Shown: positions 24,731 through 33,300, counted from the first letter of the stretch. The stretch is DNA of 64,000 bases from Nitrobacter sp051535235 (GCF_051535235.1 NZ_JBPPLZ010000001.1:447911-511910); one strand, 5' to 3'. The notes: generated by a model from the sequence alone, not told the origin. Translations and numbers: made by a program.

Positions 24731-24862
24731 GTGTCCCGGATGCTGTGCACCGCGGAGCGGTGCGCTGCTGATCCGGGACCGTGTTATGAGAGTGCAGCGA
24801 TTTTGTTTGGTCCCGGCTCTGCAGAGCGGCGTGAAAAACGCCGCACCGCGTCCGGGACACAA
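24731..24862. repeat. large palindromic repeat downstream of metZ
   Basis: Outer arms GTGTCCCGG (24731-24739) and CCGGGACAC enclose further dyads (CACCGCGGAGCGGTG and GGCTCTGCAGAGC). The whole can fold into a multi-branched structure and occupies nearly all of the 140 bases between metZ and the convergent SGNH gene. The CCCGGATGC.../...CCGGGAC pattern is a familiar dispersed element in this family. Confidence 0.7.
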
Positions 24863-24867
24863 CGACC

Positions 24868-25851
24868 TCACAGCGGCCGATTGACCGCCGCGGCTGCCGG
24901 CAGCCTGACGCCCGCCTGCATCTGGTCCACCGACTTGATGATGTCATCGCCGAGCAACTGGGCGAAACAGGCGTAGCCCCAGTCGTTCATGTGCAGGCCG
25001 TCCTTGTTGACGAAGGTGTCGAACGGCAGCGACTGCCGGTCGTGCCAGTCGCGCATGACCTCGAAGCGCGGAAAGATCCCAACGTGCCTGTAGTGCGCGA
25101 CCCTGCTCAGCAGACTGACCATCCTGCCGGCATTCTCGCCCCTCGCATTGACGGCGGGGGCGTATTGCGGATCGACCAGAACCAGATCGGCGCCGGAGGC
25201 CTGAATGGTCGCGACGCCGTCTTCGACGGTCTTCGCCGTGCTCGCGGGATCGAGATTGCGCAGCACCGCGTTGGTGCCGACCTGCCAGATCACCATGTCC
25301 GGCCTGGCGTCGATGACTTCCGATCGCAGCCGCTTCATCATCTCGGGGGCGTCCTCGCCACCCTTGCCGCGATTGATCACGGTGATGGCGGCCGCCGGAT
25401 ACTTGCGGCGCAGCCGTGCCGCCAGCTGGTTCGGATAATTGAATTCGGGCGATGTCGCGCCGTACCCCTGCGTCGACGACGAGCCGAAGGCGACGATGAC
25501 GACCGGCTTGTTGGCGGCAAGCTTGGCCGCGACGTGCGGCAGCGAGCCCATCGATTGCGAGATTCCCTTGGGCGGCAGGCAGGGGACGCGGTCCAAGATG
25601 TCGCGGACGTGGGCGGCAACAGATTTCGCCTTGTCGACCGGCGCGTCGGTCAGGTTCTGCGACGGCGCGCCGGGGGATGCAGCCGCAGCGCCGGTCGAGG
25701 GCAGTGCTGATAGGCTGGTGCTGCCCATCGGCAGCGCTGCGGCGTTACCCGGCGCAGTTTGCGCGGTGACGCTCGAGATCGACGCGCCCGTCAACATGAT
25801 CGCCAGCACGGCCGCGCCAGCGTTGCTGGGGAAGCGACCGCGGCTCGTCAT
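24868..25851 (-). CDS. periplasmic SGNH/GDSL hydrolase-like protein (second of pair)
   Basis: A 327-residue exported protein. The signal peptide MTSRGRFPSNAGAAVLAIML to about residue 31 (VTAQ) is followed by a Ser/Ala/Pro-rich linker and an SGNH domain from about residue 105. Block I is VVIVAFGSSSTQGYGA with the nucleophile Ser in GSSST, the block III GTN is in MVIWQVGTNAVLR, and block V DxxH is in NKDGLHMNDWGY. The full catalytic set of an esterase or acyltransferase is therefore present. Last gene of the opgC operon; its ATG overlaps the upstream stop in ATGA. The context suggests it hydrolyses or transfers acyl groups on a periplasmic glycan. Confidence 0.85.
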   Translation of the reverse strand: MTSRGRFPSNAGAAVLAIMLTGASISSVTAQTAPGNAAALPMGSTSLSALPSTGAAAASPGAPSQNLTDAPVDKAKSVAAHVRDILDRVPCLPPKGISQSMGSLPHVAAKLAANKPVVIVAFGSSSTQGYGATSPEFNYPNQLAARLRRKYPAAAITVINRGKGGEDAPEMMKRLRSEVIDARPDMVIWQVGTNAVLRNLDPASTAKTVEDGVATIQASGADLVLVDPQYAPAVNARGENAGRMVSLLSRVAHYRHVGIFPRFEVMRDWHDRQSLPFDTFVNKDGLHMNDWGYACFAQLLGDDIIKSVDQMQAGVRLPAAAAVNRPL

Positions 25852-26612
25852 TGGCGCCGCGTCCCGCGTTCGGCAGCGTCGATATGGGCGGTATTGATGA
25901 CGAATGTCGACAAGGCGCGGCCAAGGCAATCGTGAACGCGCTTGGCCTGATCGACGCCGCGCACTGGGCTGAACAAATCGAATTCGCCGGTCTCGTTCCA
26001 TTGACTCATGATCGCAAACCGGTCGAACAGCGGAACGTCGTGCTGCTGCGCCACCACCCGCATGTTGTCGATGTAGGATGTCGGGGAAACCATGGTTTCG
26101 GTACGCGGGCTGTATTGCATGTTCATCAGCACAACGTCGGCCCCCGCATTTTGCAACGCAGTAACGCCCTGGTCGATGGCATCGTGAAAACGGTCGACAT
26201 CGACGGACCGGATAGCATCGACCGTGCCGGTCTGCCATACCACCAAGGTCGGTTTTTTTGTCTGCACCAGCTTGCCAAGGCCGGGGACGATATCCTCGGC
26301 GGCCTTCCGGGGCGCCAGTTCCACGGAGACGGATACGGGAATTGCCGGCAATTTCTGGCGAAGCGCGGCCTGCAGCCTTGCGGGATAGGCGTCGCCTTCC
26401 GCTCCGGAAATGGTTGAGGAACGGCTGCCTACAACCAGAATATCGAGCGGCCCGCCGGTCTTCACCGCCGAGGCCACCCGCGACAGCGTACTCTCGCTGG
26501 TCAGCAGATAGGCCGCGACACTGCAATTCCTCGGCGGGTCGTCCGCCCGCGCGACCGCGGTGGCCGACAAACCGGCCACCACGAACAAGACCGACATCCA
26601 GCCGGCCATCAT
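25848..26612 (-). CDS. periplasmic SGNH-like protein (first of pair), degenerate block V
   Basis: A 254-residue exported protein (signal peptide MSVLFVVAGLSATAVARA). It shares the layout of its downstream neighbour: LDILVVGSRSSTISGAEGDA aligns with that gene's GSSST block, and TLVVWQTGTVDAI with its GTN block (Asn replaced by Val). At the end, TAHIDAAERG stands where DGLHMND is expected, so the Asp-x-x-His pair is not intact. It may have a different catalytic set or act as a non-catalytic partner. Coupled by 4-base ATGA overlaps to opgC upstream and to the second SGNH gene downstream. GGAGGAG precedes the start. Confidence 0.78.
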   Translation of the reverse strand: MMAGWMSVLFVVAGLSATAVARADDPPRNCSVAAYLLTSESTLSRVASAVKTGGPLDILVVGSRSSTISGAEGDAYPARLQAALRQKLPAIPVSVSVELAPRKAAEDIVPGLGKLVQTKKPTLVVWQTGTVDAIRSVDVDRFHDAIDQGVTALQNAGADVVLMNMQYSPRTETMVSPTSYIDNMRVVAQQHDVPLFDRFAIMSQWNETGEFDLFSPVRGVDQAKRVHDCLGRALSTFVINTAHIDAAERGTRRQ

Positions 26613-27856
26613 GCTCCTCCTCCCGCCAGATCAGCGTCGCCGTCAGCGGTCCTGGGACGGCTCCCGCCCTTGCCGGCAACCTTTTTGTACCACGAAAATA
26701 CCCACGCGGCTGCGGACATGATCAGGATTCCGCAAAGGCTGATAACGAAGTGAATCCCGGCGCCGCCGGACAACTCCGCGAGGATGAACTGTCCGGCGAA
26801 TGCCAGGAAGACGCCGATGCAGAAAATCTCCAGCGAGTGCTGGCCGCACAGGATCATCGGCCGCAGCCATGGCGAGGTCAGCCCGGGCCAGTCCCTCGGC
26901 AGGAAGCGGACGGTGAGCGCAGCGAGCGCCAGGAAATGGGCGATGCGAAGCACGTCGAGGTTGGTCTTGTCGATGGGATACATCCACTGCTCGACGATGC
27001 GCGGCATGAAATAGTTGAGCTGCGGCACATGCCAGGTCAGCGTCGTGTAGAAGGCGAACAGCAGATAGGCGACGCAAATCCACAGCGTGACCGGCGAGCG
27101 GATGATGCGCGACGTCCGCTTCGCGCCTCCGAGCGCGCACCACGCCCCGAACACGAACAGCAGTTGCCAGGCGAAGGGATTGAAGAACCAGACCCCGTTG
27201 GGATAGGCCGGCAGCGCCAGATCGAACTGCCAGGTGAGCGCATAAAGGCCGACCGACAGCGCCAGCGCCAGGTCTGCCTTGCGCTGCATCAGCGCCAGCA
27301 TCGGCGGAAAGAAAAGCATCAGCGCGATATAGAGCGGCAGCACGTCCATGTTGACGGGCCTGAACTTCAGCAGCATCGCCTGCACGATCGTGACGTCGGG
27401 CTGCTTGAGGAAATCGAGAATGCCCATTTCCTCGGTGTAAAGCGGGTTCTCGAAACGGCTCGCGACGTAGGAAATTTCTGCGAGAAAAATCGTGAACAGG
27501 AAGATGTGCGCCACGTAGATCTGCCAGACGCGCTTGAGAATGCGCGCGGCGGCGACGACAAATCCCCGCTGCAGCATGACCCGCCCGTAGACGAATGCCG
27601 CCGTATAGCCGGAGATGAAGATGAAAATCTCGGTGGCGTCGCTGAAGCCGTAATTGCGGATGGTGAGCCAGGTCAGAAGGTTCTGCGGCAGATGGTCGAT
27701 GAAGATCAGCCAGAGCGCCAGCCCGCGGAACAGATCGAGCCGCAGCTCGCGTTCGGCGGGCGCGGTCGGACTCGAAATGGCCGGTGCTTCGCGCGTGGCG
27801 CCATCGGCCGCCACCTTGGCGCGGGCTCCGACAACCTGATCGGCAACCGACGGCAT
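26609..27856 (-). CDS. opgC: OpgC-family membrane O-acyltransferase
   Basis: A 415-residue inner-membrane protein with about ten spans. It opens with the OpgC/acyltransferase-3-like signature ELRLDLFRGLALWLIFIDHL (His in FIDH, about residue 56), followed by TEIFIFISGYTAAFVYGRVM and later FGAWCALGG and GQHSLEIFCIGVFLAF. OpgC proteins pass succinyl or other acyl groups across the membrane to osmoregulated periplasmic glucans. The first of three overlapped genes, followed by two periplasmic SGNH proteins, which together resemble a membrane acyl exporter plus periplasmic transferase arrangement. The donor and acceptor cannot be told. Starts at ATG; a C-terminal basic tail ends in ADLAGGGA. Confidence 0.9.
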   Translation of the reverse strand: MPSVADQVVGARAKVAADGATREAPAISSPTAPAERELRLDLFRGLALWLIFIDHLPQNLLTWLTIRNYGFSDATEIFIFISGYTAAFVYGRVMLQRGFVVAAARILKRVWQIYVAHIFLFTIFLAEISYVASRFENPLYTEEMGILDFLKQPDVTIVQAMLLKFRPVNMDVLPLYIALMLFFPPMLALMQRKADLALALSVGLYALTWQFDLALPAYPNGVWFFNPFAWQLLFVFGAWCALGGAKRTSRIIRSPVTLWICVAYLLFAFYTTLTWHVPQLNYFMPRIVEQWMYPIDKTNLDVLRIAHFLALAALTVRFLPRDWPGLTSPWLRPMILCGQHSLEIFCIGVFLAFAGQFILAELSGGAGIHFVISLCGILIMSAAAWVFSWYKKVAGKGGSRPRTADGDADLAGGGA

Positions 27857-28236
27857 GCGCTCTGTTTCGAAACGTCTCGATCGCCCCCGACCGAGACTGA
27901 TTTACGGGACGACAGCTTCACGCTAACGGTGACAAAAAAGCAATATTGCGGCCGGAATTCCGGCCCGGAACTGCACGGTTTCACAACTAAGTGGGGGCTG
28001 GTTCCTGGGCCTGTTTTCGCTATGATCGCCCCCGACGCCTTGAGCCTTCCGCTTCCGACGAGGCACTCTATGTTTTTGGTTTGATGCGTTTTCTTCGCGC
28101 GAACACGCTGGCGCGTATTCCGCAAAGGTGGATGCCGGTTTTGCGATCGGAATCCGCGCAAGTTATAAATTGAGGGCATTTTCTTCACGCTAACCGGATT
28201 CCACTTAGCCGGAAAATGCTCTAGAGAGAGTTTGAG
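27857..28236. repeat. repeat-filled gap between opgC and apaG
   Basis: No gene in 380 bases. From about 28084 to 28224 there are two adjacent palindromic elements of the window's recurrent family, with cores GGATGCCGGTTTTGCGATCGG and ACCGGATTCCACTTAGCCGG and flanks GCATTTTC / GAAAATGC. The left part (27857-28050) should contain the opgC promoter; GCTAACGGTGACAAAAAAGC near 27922 is AT-richer but no clear boxes are seen. Confidence 0.65.
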
Positions 28237-28632
28237 ATGTACCGCGCCGTTACCCGCCAGATCGAAGTCACCGTTGAGCCGAACTTCATGCCGGAGCGAT
28301 CGTCGGCTGAGCGAGGCCATTTTTTCTGGTCCTACACCGTGGTCATCACCAATGCCGGGTCGGATACCGTCCAGTTGCGCACGCGGCACTGGATCATCAC
28401 CGATGCCTCCGGGCGGAAGCAGGAAGTCCGCGGCGAGGGCGTGGTCGGCGAGCAGCCGGTGCTCGCGCCCGGCGAGCGCTTCGAATACACCAGCGGCGTT
28501 CCGCTGCCGACCGCCAACGGCTTCATGAGCGGCCGCTATCAGATGATCTCGGTCCGAAGCGGCGATGCGTTCGAAATCGATGTCCCCACCTTCTCGCTCG
28601 ACAGCCCTGACAGCAAGCGCGTGCTCAACTGA
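28237..28632 (+). CDS. apaG: ApaG protein (Co2+/Mg2+ efflux-associated, Fn3-like)
   Basis: A 131-residue ApaG. The beta-sandwich fold is marked by YRAVTRQIEVTVEPNFMPER, HFFWSYTVVITNAGSDTVQL, the central TRHWIITDASGRKQEVRGEG and the glycine-rich VVGEQPVLAPGERFEYTSGV ending in GFMSGRYQM. The biochemical function is unsettled; E. coli mutants have altered cobalt and magnesium efflux, and the fold suggests protein or pyrophosphate binding. Start ATG with GAGAG upstream. Convergent with hslO, with 11 bases between stops. Confidence 0.95.
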   Translation: MYRAVTRQIEVTVEPNFMPERSSAERGHFFWSYTVVITNAGSDTVQLRTRHWIITDASGRKQEVRGEGVVGEQPVLAPGERFEYTSGVPLPTANGFMSGRYQMISVRSGDAFEIDVPTFSLDSPDSKRVLN

Positions 28633-28643
28633 ACAGGCGGCAC

Positions 28644-29648
28644 CTATTCCACGCCGGCTTCCTCCGGCGTGAATTCGTACACCGAACTGCAGAACTCGCA
28701 GGTCACCGCGACCTTGCCGTCCTGCACCATCCCGGAGCGGTCCTGCGGCGCGAAGCTCTTCAGCATCGCCGCCACCGCGTCGCGCGAGCAGGAACATTGC
28801 GCGTGCAGGGCCTGCGATGGAAACACCCTGACCCCGCGCTCATGGAACAGCCGGTACAGCAGGCGTTCGCCCGATAAATCTGGATCGATCAGTTCGAGAT
28901 CCTCGACGGTTGCGATCAGCGACTGGCCCTCGACCCAGGCATCGTCCTCCGCCACCGTATGCACCGCGCTGCCTTCGGGCGCGTCGCCGGGATCGAGATC
29001 GGCCTGACGCGCGCGTTCCGGCGCCTTGGGCAGGAATTGCAGCAGCATGCCGCCGCCGCGCCAGCCGCGTTTCGGACCATTGCCGTCCCGGCGCCACTCC
29101 TCGCCGACCGCGAGGCGGACCCGCGTCGGTATCTGTTCCGAGCGCAGGAAATATTCATGCGCGGCATCTTCGAGGCTGCCGCCTTCCAGCGCCACCAGGC
29201 CCTGATAGCGGCTCATGTCCGGCCCCTGATCGATGGTCATGGCGAGATGACCGCGTCCGAGCAGCGCGCCGGAATCCTGCGCATCGTCGAGCCGCGTCCT
29301 GTCGAAACGGGCATAGGCCCGCAGCCGCTCCGGCGCCCGAAAGTCGACGATCAGGAACGACACCGGGCCGTCGGTCTGGGTCTGCAGGATGAAGCGGCCC
29401 TCGAACTTGAGCGAGGAGCCGAGCAGCGTCGTCAGCACGATCGCCTCGCCGAGCAGCTTGGCGACCGGCGCGGGATAGTCGTGCCGGACCAGCAGTTCGT
29501 CGAGCGCGGGTCCGAGCCGCGTCAGCCGTCCGCGCAGATCGAGCGCGCTCACCCCGAACGGAATTACCGCATCGTCGACCGGAACAGCCGAGGGCGCGCG
29601 CACCGGGGTTTCAGGTGAAATAGCGGAGTCGGACGGTTGTGAGGTCAT
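28644..29648 (-). CDS. hslO: redox-regulated chaperone Hsp33
   Basis: A 334-residue Hsp33. The C-terminal zinc switch has CSCS (about residue 278) and CEFC (about residue 314), the CxC-x(27-32)-CxxC arrangement whose oxidation activates the holdase. The N-terminal domain contains LLGSSLKFEGRFILQTQTDG and VSFLIVDFRAPERLRAYARF; the middle carries EQIPTRVRLAVGEEW. It has an extra N-terminal segment of about 35 residues rich in Pro/Ala before FGVSALDLRGRL, as in other alphaproteobacteria. It acts in the cytoplasm under oxidative stress. 115 bases separate it from the OsmC gene on the same strand, so the two oxidative-stress genes may be co-transcribed. Confidence 0.95.
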   Translation of the reverse strand: MTSQPSDSAISPETPVRAPSAVPVDDAVIPFGVSALDLRGRLTRLGPALDELLVRHDYPAPVAKLLGEAIVLTTLLGSSLKFEGRFILQTQTDGPVSFLIVDFRAPERLRAYARFDRTRLDDAQDSGALLGRGHLAMTIDQGPDMSRYQGLVALEGGSLEDAAHEYFLRSEQIPTRVRLAVGEEWRRDGNGPKRGWRGGGMLLQFLPKAPERARQADLDPGDAPEGSAVHTVAEDDAWVEGQSLIATVEDLELIDPDLSGERLLYRLFHERGVRVFPSQALHAQCSCSRDAVAAMLKSFAPQDRSGMVQDGKVAVTCEFCSSVYEFTPEEAGVE

Positions 29649-29763
29649 GCCGCTCTATCTGGGGTCGGGGGTGCGGGATCGAAACCCCTCGAAAGCCGGA
29701 TTCGGCTTCGTCTGCGTTCCGCTCCGGCAACAAACGCTCCAGAACATGCGTGCAGGGCCTTCC

Positions 29764-30273
29764 TCACGCCCTTTTCATCTCGACAGATACTTTCGGTCCA
29801 TTTTTGATGGTCTGATAGACGACGCAATAGCGCTCGGTCAGCTTGAGAAGCAGATCGAGCTTGTCCTGCGGCGCATCGGTCTCGACATCGAACCGCAGGC
29901 GGATCGATTCGAAGCCGACCGGCGTTTCCTTGTCGACGCCGAGCGTGCCGCGAAAATCGAGATCGCCCTCGGCGCTGACGTGGCCGGATTTCAGCGGCAC
30001 CTCGATTGCGGTCGCAACCGACTTCAGCGTGACGCCGGCGCAGGCGACCAGCGCCTCGAGCAGCATGTCGCCGGAGCACAATTCGAGGCCGGAGCCGCCG
30101 GTGGCCGGATGAAGCCCCGCGATCGCAAGCGCGCGGCCGGTCTCCACCTTGCAGGCGATGCCTTCGTTCTCGATCGAACCTTTGGCCTTCAGCGTGATCA
30201 GCGCCGACTTCGGGTCGCTCTTGTAACGCTCCTTGATCGGGGCCTGCGTGGCGCGAAGCTCGGCGGCATCCAT
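29764..30273 (-). CDS. OsmC family protein
   Basis: A 169-residue OsmC/Ohr superfamily protein, a class of small thiol peroxidases that reduce organic hydroperoxides. Core motifs are SGLELCSGDMLLEALVACAG, with the two cysteines (ELC and VACAG) at the catalytic spacing, and the C-terminal LTERYCVVYQTIKNGPKVSV. The third cysteine resembles the YhfA/OsmC-like branch rather than Ohr. Start taken at MDAAELRATQ with AAGGAGAG upstream; an ATG nine codons earlier is possible. Lies upstream of hslO on the same strand. Confidence 0.88.
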   Translation of the reverse strand: MDAAELRATQAPIKERYKSDPKSALITLKAKGSIENEGIACKVETGRALAIAGLHPATGGSGLELCSGDMLLEALVACAGVTLKSVATAIEVPLKSGHVSAEGDLDFRGTLGVDKETPVGFESIRLRFDVETDAPQDKLDLLLKLTERYCVVYQTIKNGPKVSVEMKRA

Positions 30274-30331
30274 CAACCTCTCTCCTTTTCCTGAATTCAT
30301 TCAGAGCAATTGTAGTCACGGCGCGCCGGGT

Positions 30332-31117
30332 TCACCACCACAGCGCATCGCCGGTCTCGGCCGCCGCCGTCGGATCGGGCGCGGCCTGGTCGAGCGAGCG
30401 ATCGAGTGCGGTCAGGATGCGCCGCTTGGTGGTCTCGAACAGGTCCGAATTGCGGTCGCGCGGACGCGCCAGGCTGATCTCGGCCTGCTCGAACAGCCGC
30501 CCGGGCCGCGGCCGCATCACCAGCACCCGGTCCGCCAGCACCACCGCCTCGTCGACGTCGTGAGTCACGAGCAGCAGTGTCGGACGCGTCTCCGACCACA
30601 GATCGAGCAGGTGGTCCTGCAGATCGCGTCGGGTGAAGGCGTCGAGCGCGGAAAACGGCTCGTCGAGCAGAAGCACTTCGGGCCGCACCACCAGCGCCCG
30701 CGCGATCGCGACGCGCTGCGCCTGTCCGCCCGACAGTTCGCGCGGCCACGCCCTGGCCTTGTCGGATAGGCCGACCTTGCCAAGCGCGGCGGCGACGCGT
30801 TCCCGCCGCTCGGTCGCAGACACGTCCGACAGACCGAAGCCGATATTGTCGGCGACGCTCAACCACGGCAGCAGCCGCGGCTCCTGGAAGATGATGCCGA
30901 CCTTCGGGTGCGGCGCGGTGAGGGCTTCGCCGTCGAGCGTGATGGCGCCGTAGCTGGCGCGGTCGAGGCCGGCGACGGCGCGCAGCAGCGTCGATTTCCC
31001 GCAGCCGGAGCCGCCGATCACGGCGACGATCTCGCCGAGCCTGATCTCGATCGAAAATCGCTCGAGCGCGTTGACGCCGTTGGGGTAGGTCTTGCCGACG
31101 CGGTCGAGCACCAGCAT
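30332..31117 (-). CDS. ABC transporter ATPase, nitrate/sulfonate/taurine type
   Basis: A 261-residue ATPase. Walker A is GGSGCGKSTLL (about residues 35-45), the Q-loop is IIFQEPRLLPWL, the signature is LSGGQAQRVAIARAL, Walker B is VLLLDEPFSALD, and the switch His is in LLVTHDVDEAVVLADRVLVM. The EPRLLPW Q-loop and DEA sequence are typical of the SsuB/NrtD/TauB group. It powers uptake with the permease directly upstream (TGATG overlap) and the binding protein further upstream. Whether the substrate is an alkanesulfonate, taurine or another anion cannot be settled. Confidence 0.93.
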   Translation of the reverse strand: MLVLDRVGKTYPNGVNALERFSIEIRLGEIVAVIGGSGCGKSTLLRAVAGLDRASYGAITLDGEALTAPHPKVGIIFQEPRLLPWLSVADNIGFGLSDVSATERRERVAAALGKVGLSDKARAWPRELSGGQAQRVAIARALVVRPEVLLLDEPFSALDAFTRRDLQDHLLDLWSETRPTLLLVTHDVDEAVVLADRVLVMRPRPGRLFEQAEISLARPRDRNSDLFETTKRRILTALDRSLDQAAPDPTAAAETGDALWW

Positions 31118-31962
31118 CAGAACGCCCCGCGGTTTGGCGCGAACGCATCCTGCCAGCGCAGGAACGGCATCGCCGCGATTTCGATCAGCCAGTCGGTGGT
31201 CTTGCCGAGAATCGCGAAAATCACGATGGCGGCGAGAATCTGCGCCGGCTTGCCGAGTTGCTGGCCGTCGATCAGGAGATAGCCGAGCCCTTCGGACGCG
31301 CCCATGAATTCCGCCGCCACCACGAACATCCAGCCGAGGCCGAGCCCGACGCGCAACGACACCACATAGGCCGGCAGCACCGCGGGCAGCAGAATGCGCC
31401 GGATCATCGCCGGCCCGCTTAGACGGAAGGTGCGGCCGACCTCGACGATCTTGCGATCGACCGAGAGGATCGCGCCCATGACGCCCAGATAGATCGGGAA
31501 AAACACGCCGACGGCGATCAGGGCGACCTTGGACAACTCGAAAATGCCGAGCCACAGGATGAACAGCGGCACCCAGGCGATCGAGGGAATGGCGCGCAAC
31601 GCCTGGATGGTCGGATCGAGCAGTTGTCGCGCCAGCCCCCAATAGCCCGAGATCGCGCCCAGCACGGTGCCGGCCGCAACGCCGAGCGCGAATCCGGCGC
31701 CGACGCGCTCGAGCGTGGTCGCCATGTGGCGGAACAACTCGCCGCTGCGGGCGAGTTCGTCGATCGTTGCAATAACCGTCGACGGCGGCGGCACCAGTCG
31801 TCCATTGGACCAGCCGGCGGCCACCGCCCATTCCCACGCGACGGCCGCGGTGAGCGGCAGCAGCAGGCCCAGCGCCGGACGCGTCCAGCGCCTCCACCGC
31901 GTCGCAGACGGCGGGGCGAGCGACTTTGGGCTCTCGACGGGGGTGTCCAGCGTCATTGTCAT
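31117..31962 (-). CDS. ABC transporter permease, SsuC/NrtB type
   Basis: A 281-residue inner-membrane permease with six spans. The binding-protein-dependent transport motif is near VGRTFRLSGPAMIRRILLPA (EAA-loop region, about residues 180-199), preceded by IPSIAWVPLFILWLGIFELS and followed by LRVGLGLGWMFVVAAEFMGA, which are characteristic of the sulfonate/nitrate/taurine permeases. Start chosen at the ATG of MTMTLDTPVESP; upstream codons to 32175 run through a repeat element and are not credible. Overlaps the ATPase gene by one base. Confidence 0.92.
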   Translation of the reverse strand: MTMTLDTPVESPKSLAPPSATRWRRWTRPALGLLLPLTAAVAWEWAVAAGWSNGRLVPPPSTVIATIDELARSGELFRHMATTLERVGAGFALGVAAGTVLGAISGYWGLARQLLDPTIQALRAIPSIAWVPLFILWLGIFELSKVALIAVGVFFPIYLGVMGAILSVDRKIVEVGRTFRLSGPAMIRRILLPAVLPAYVVSLRVGLGLGWMFVVAAEFMGASEGLGYLLIDGQQLGKPAQILAAIVIFAILGKTTDWLIEIAAMPFLRWQDAFAPNRGAF

Positions 31963-31995
31963 TGCCAAACCCTGTCCGGCCGCCGATTGCAAGAT

Positions 31996-32282
31996 CGAAA
32001 AACGGCTAGTGGTCCGATTCCAACATTCGCAGCTCGTTGCAGCGAGATTTCTTGCGAATGTCAGAATCGAAAGACCACCAGCGAATATAAGTAACTGGTG
32101 GAGCTTTGAATTCGACATTCGCTTCCGCGACTCGAGGTTGACCGCGCGAATGTCAAATTCGCTCCACGAGCGCATGATCCGCCAAAGTGTGAGCGGTTTG
32201 GCGAAAAGATCATGCGCATTCTCACTATTTAGAGCGCGATCGGACGCAAAACCGGAATCCGCTTTTGCTGATCGCGCTCTAA
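31996..32282. repeat. two palindrome families between binding-protein and permease genes
   Basis: The 363-base gap (31963-32325) inside this transporter cluster is almost all repeat. At 31996-32168 two copies of one dyad lie in tandem: TGGTCCGATTCCAACATTCGC faces GCGAATGTCAGAATCGAAAG, then CTGGTGGAGCTTTGAATTCG faces GCGAATGTCAAATTCGCTCC. At 32170-32282 follows the window's other element (GCATGATCCGCCAAAGTGTG and GCGATCGGACGCAAAACCGG, with GAGCGCGATC / GATCGCGCTC arms). No coding potential is seen. The hairpins may act as mRNA processing or attenuation points between the binding protein and the membrane components. Confidence 0.75.
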
Positions 32283-32325
32283 ACCCGGCACTCCGGTTCT
32301 CGCCGTTTCCGGACCAGCCGACCGA

Positions 32326-33300
32326 TCAGTTGGCCGGCAGCGGAATCTGATCGTCGATCAGGCCGTCGAGCGCAGCCTTGACGTCGACCTTGGCGTCGAG
32401 GACGCCAGCCTGCTGGAGCGCCAGGCCGGCCGCGAGAATGGTGTCGCGCTGGGCCTTGCCGATCTTGCCGTTCGAGATGTCGGTGCGCTCGCGCAACTGT
32501 TTCTCGACCACGTCTTTCGGCAGCTTGGTTGCGGCGATGAAGCTCGCTTCCAGTTCCTCCGGATGGGCGACCGCATATTTGCGCGCGGTCTCATAGACGG
32601 CCAGCACGCGCTGCGTGATCTCGGGATATTTCTTCAGGAACTCTTCCCGCACGTTGAGGATGCCGTAGGTGTTGGCGTCGGCATCGCGGTAGAACAGCCG
32701 CGCGCCGTCCTGCAGTTCCGCCTGCGCCATCATCGGATCGAGACCGGCCCAGGCTTCGACGTCGCCGCGGATCAACGCGGTCTTGCCGTCCGGATGCTGC
32801 AGCAGCACCGGCACGATGTCCTTTTCGGACATGCCGAACTTCTGCAGCGCGCGCACCAGGAAGATATGCGGATCGGTGCCGCGCGTGACTGCGACGCGCT
32901 TGCCCTTGAGGTCGGTGACCGTCTTGATCGTCGTGTCCTTGCGGGTGACGAGCGCCGTCCATTCCGGTTTCGAATAGACATAGACGGATTTGAGCGGATT
33001 GCCGTTGATCCTTGCCACCAGCGCCGCGGAACCGGCGGTGGAGCCGAAATCGATCGAGCCGGCGTTCAGAAATTCGAGCGCCTTGTTGGAACCGAGGGTC
33101 TGGACCCAGCGCACGGTGATGCCGTCCTTGGCGAATTCCTTCTCGATCAGGCCCTTGTCCTTCATCAGCATCGACACCGGGTTGTAGGTCGCCCAGTCGA
33201 TATGAATTTCCTTCGGCGCGTCAGCGGCGAACGCCGCCGCGGGCAAAAGCGTGGCGGCGGCGATGGCGGCGAGCACGGCGCGTCGTGCGGGCTTGAACAT
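32326..33300 (-). CDS. ABC transporter substrate-binding protein, SsuA/TauA-like
   Basis: A 324-residue exported protein. The signal peptide MFKPARRAVLAAIAAATLLP to about residue 26 (AFAAD) is followed by an NMT1/SsuA fold: HIDWATYNPVSMLMKDKGLI, VRWVQTLGSNKALEFLNAGS, IDFGSTAGSAALVARINGNP and LKGKRVAVTRGTDPHIFLVR. The aliphatic-sulfonate branch usually has this STAGSAAL segment. The ligand is unproven. Start ATG with AGGAGA ten bases upstream. It leads the SsuA-C-B-like set, with the permease after a repeat-filled gap. Confidence 0.9.
   Translation of the reverse strand: MFKPARRAVLAAIAAATLLPAAAFAADAPKEIHIDWATYNPVSMLMKDKGLIEKEFAKDGITVRWVQTLGSNKALEFLNAGSIDFGSTAGSAALVARINGNPLKSVYVYSKPEWTALVTRKDTTIKTVTDLKGKRVAVTRGTDPHIFLVRALQKFGMSEKDIVPVLLQHPDGKTALIRGDVEAWAGLDPMMAQAELQDGARLFYRDADANTYGILNVREEFLKKYPEITQRVLAVYETARKYAVAHPEELEASFIAATKLPKDVVEKQLRERTDISNGKIGKAQRDTILAAGLALQQAGVLDAKVDVKAALDGLIDDQIPLPAN

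Noticed and set aside
24868..26679. A single 603-codon fusion of both SGNH regions
   Set aside because: The upstream 275 codons are in a shadow frame of the first SGNH gene; the real second gene starts at the ATG at 25851 with a signal peptide.
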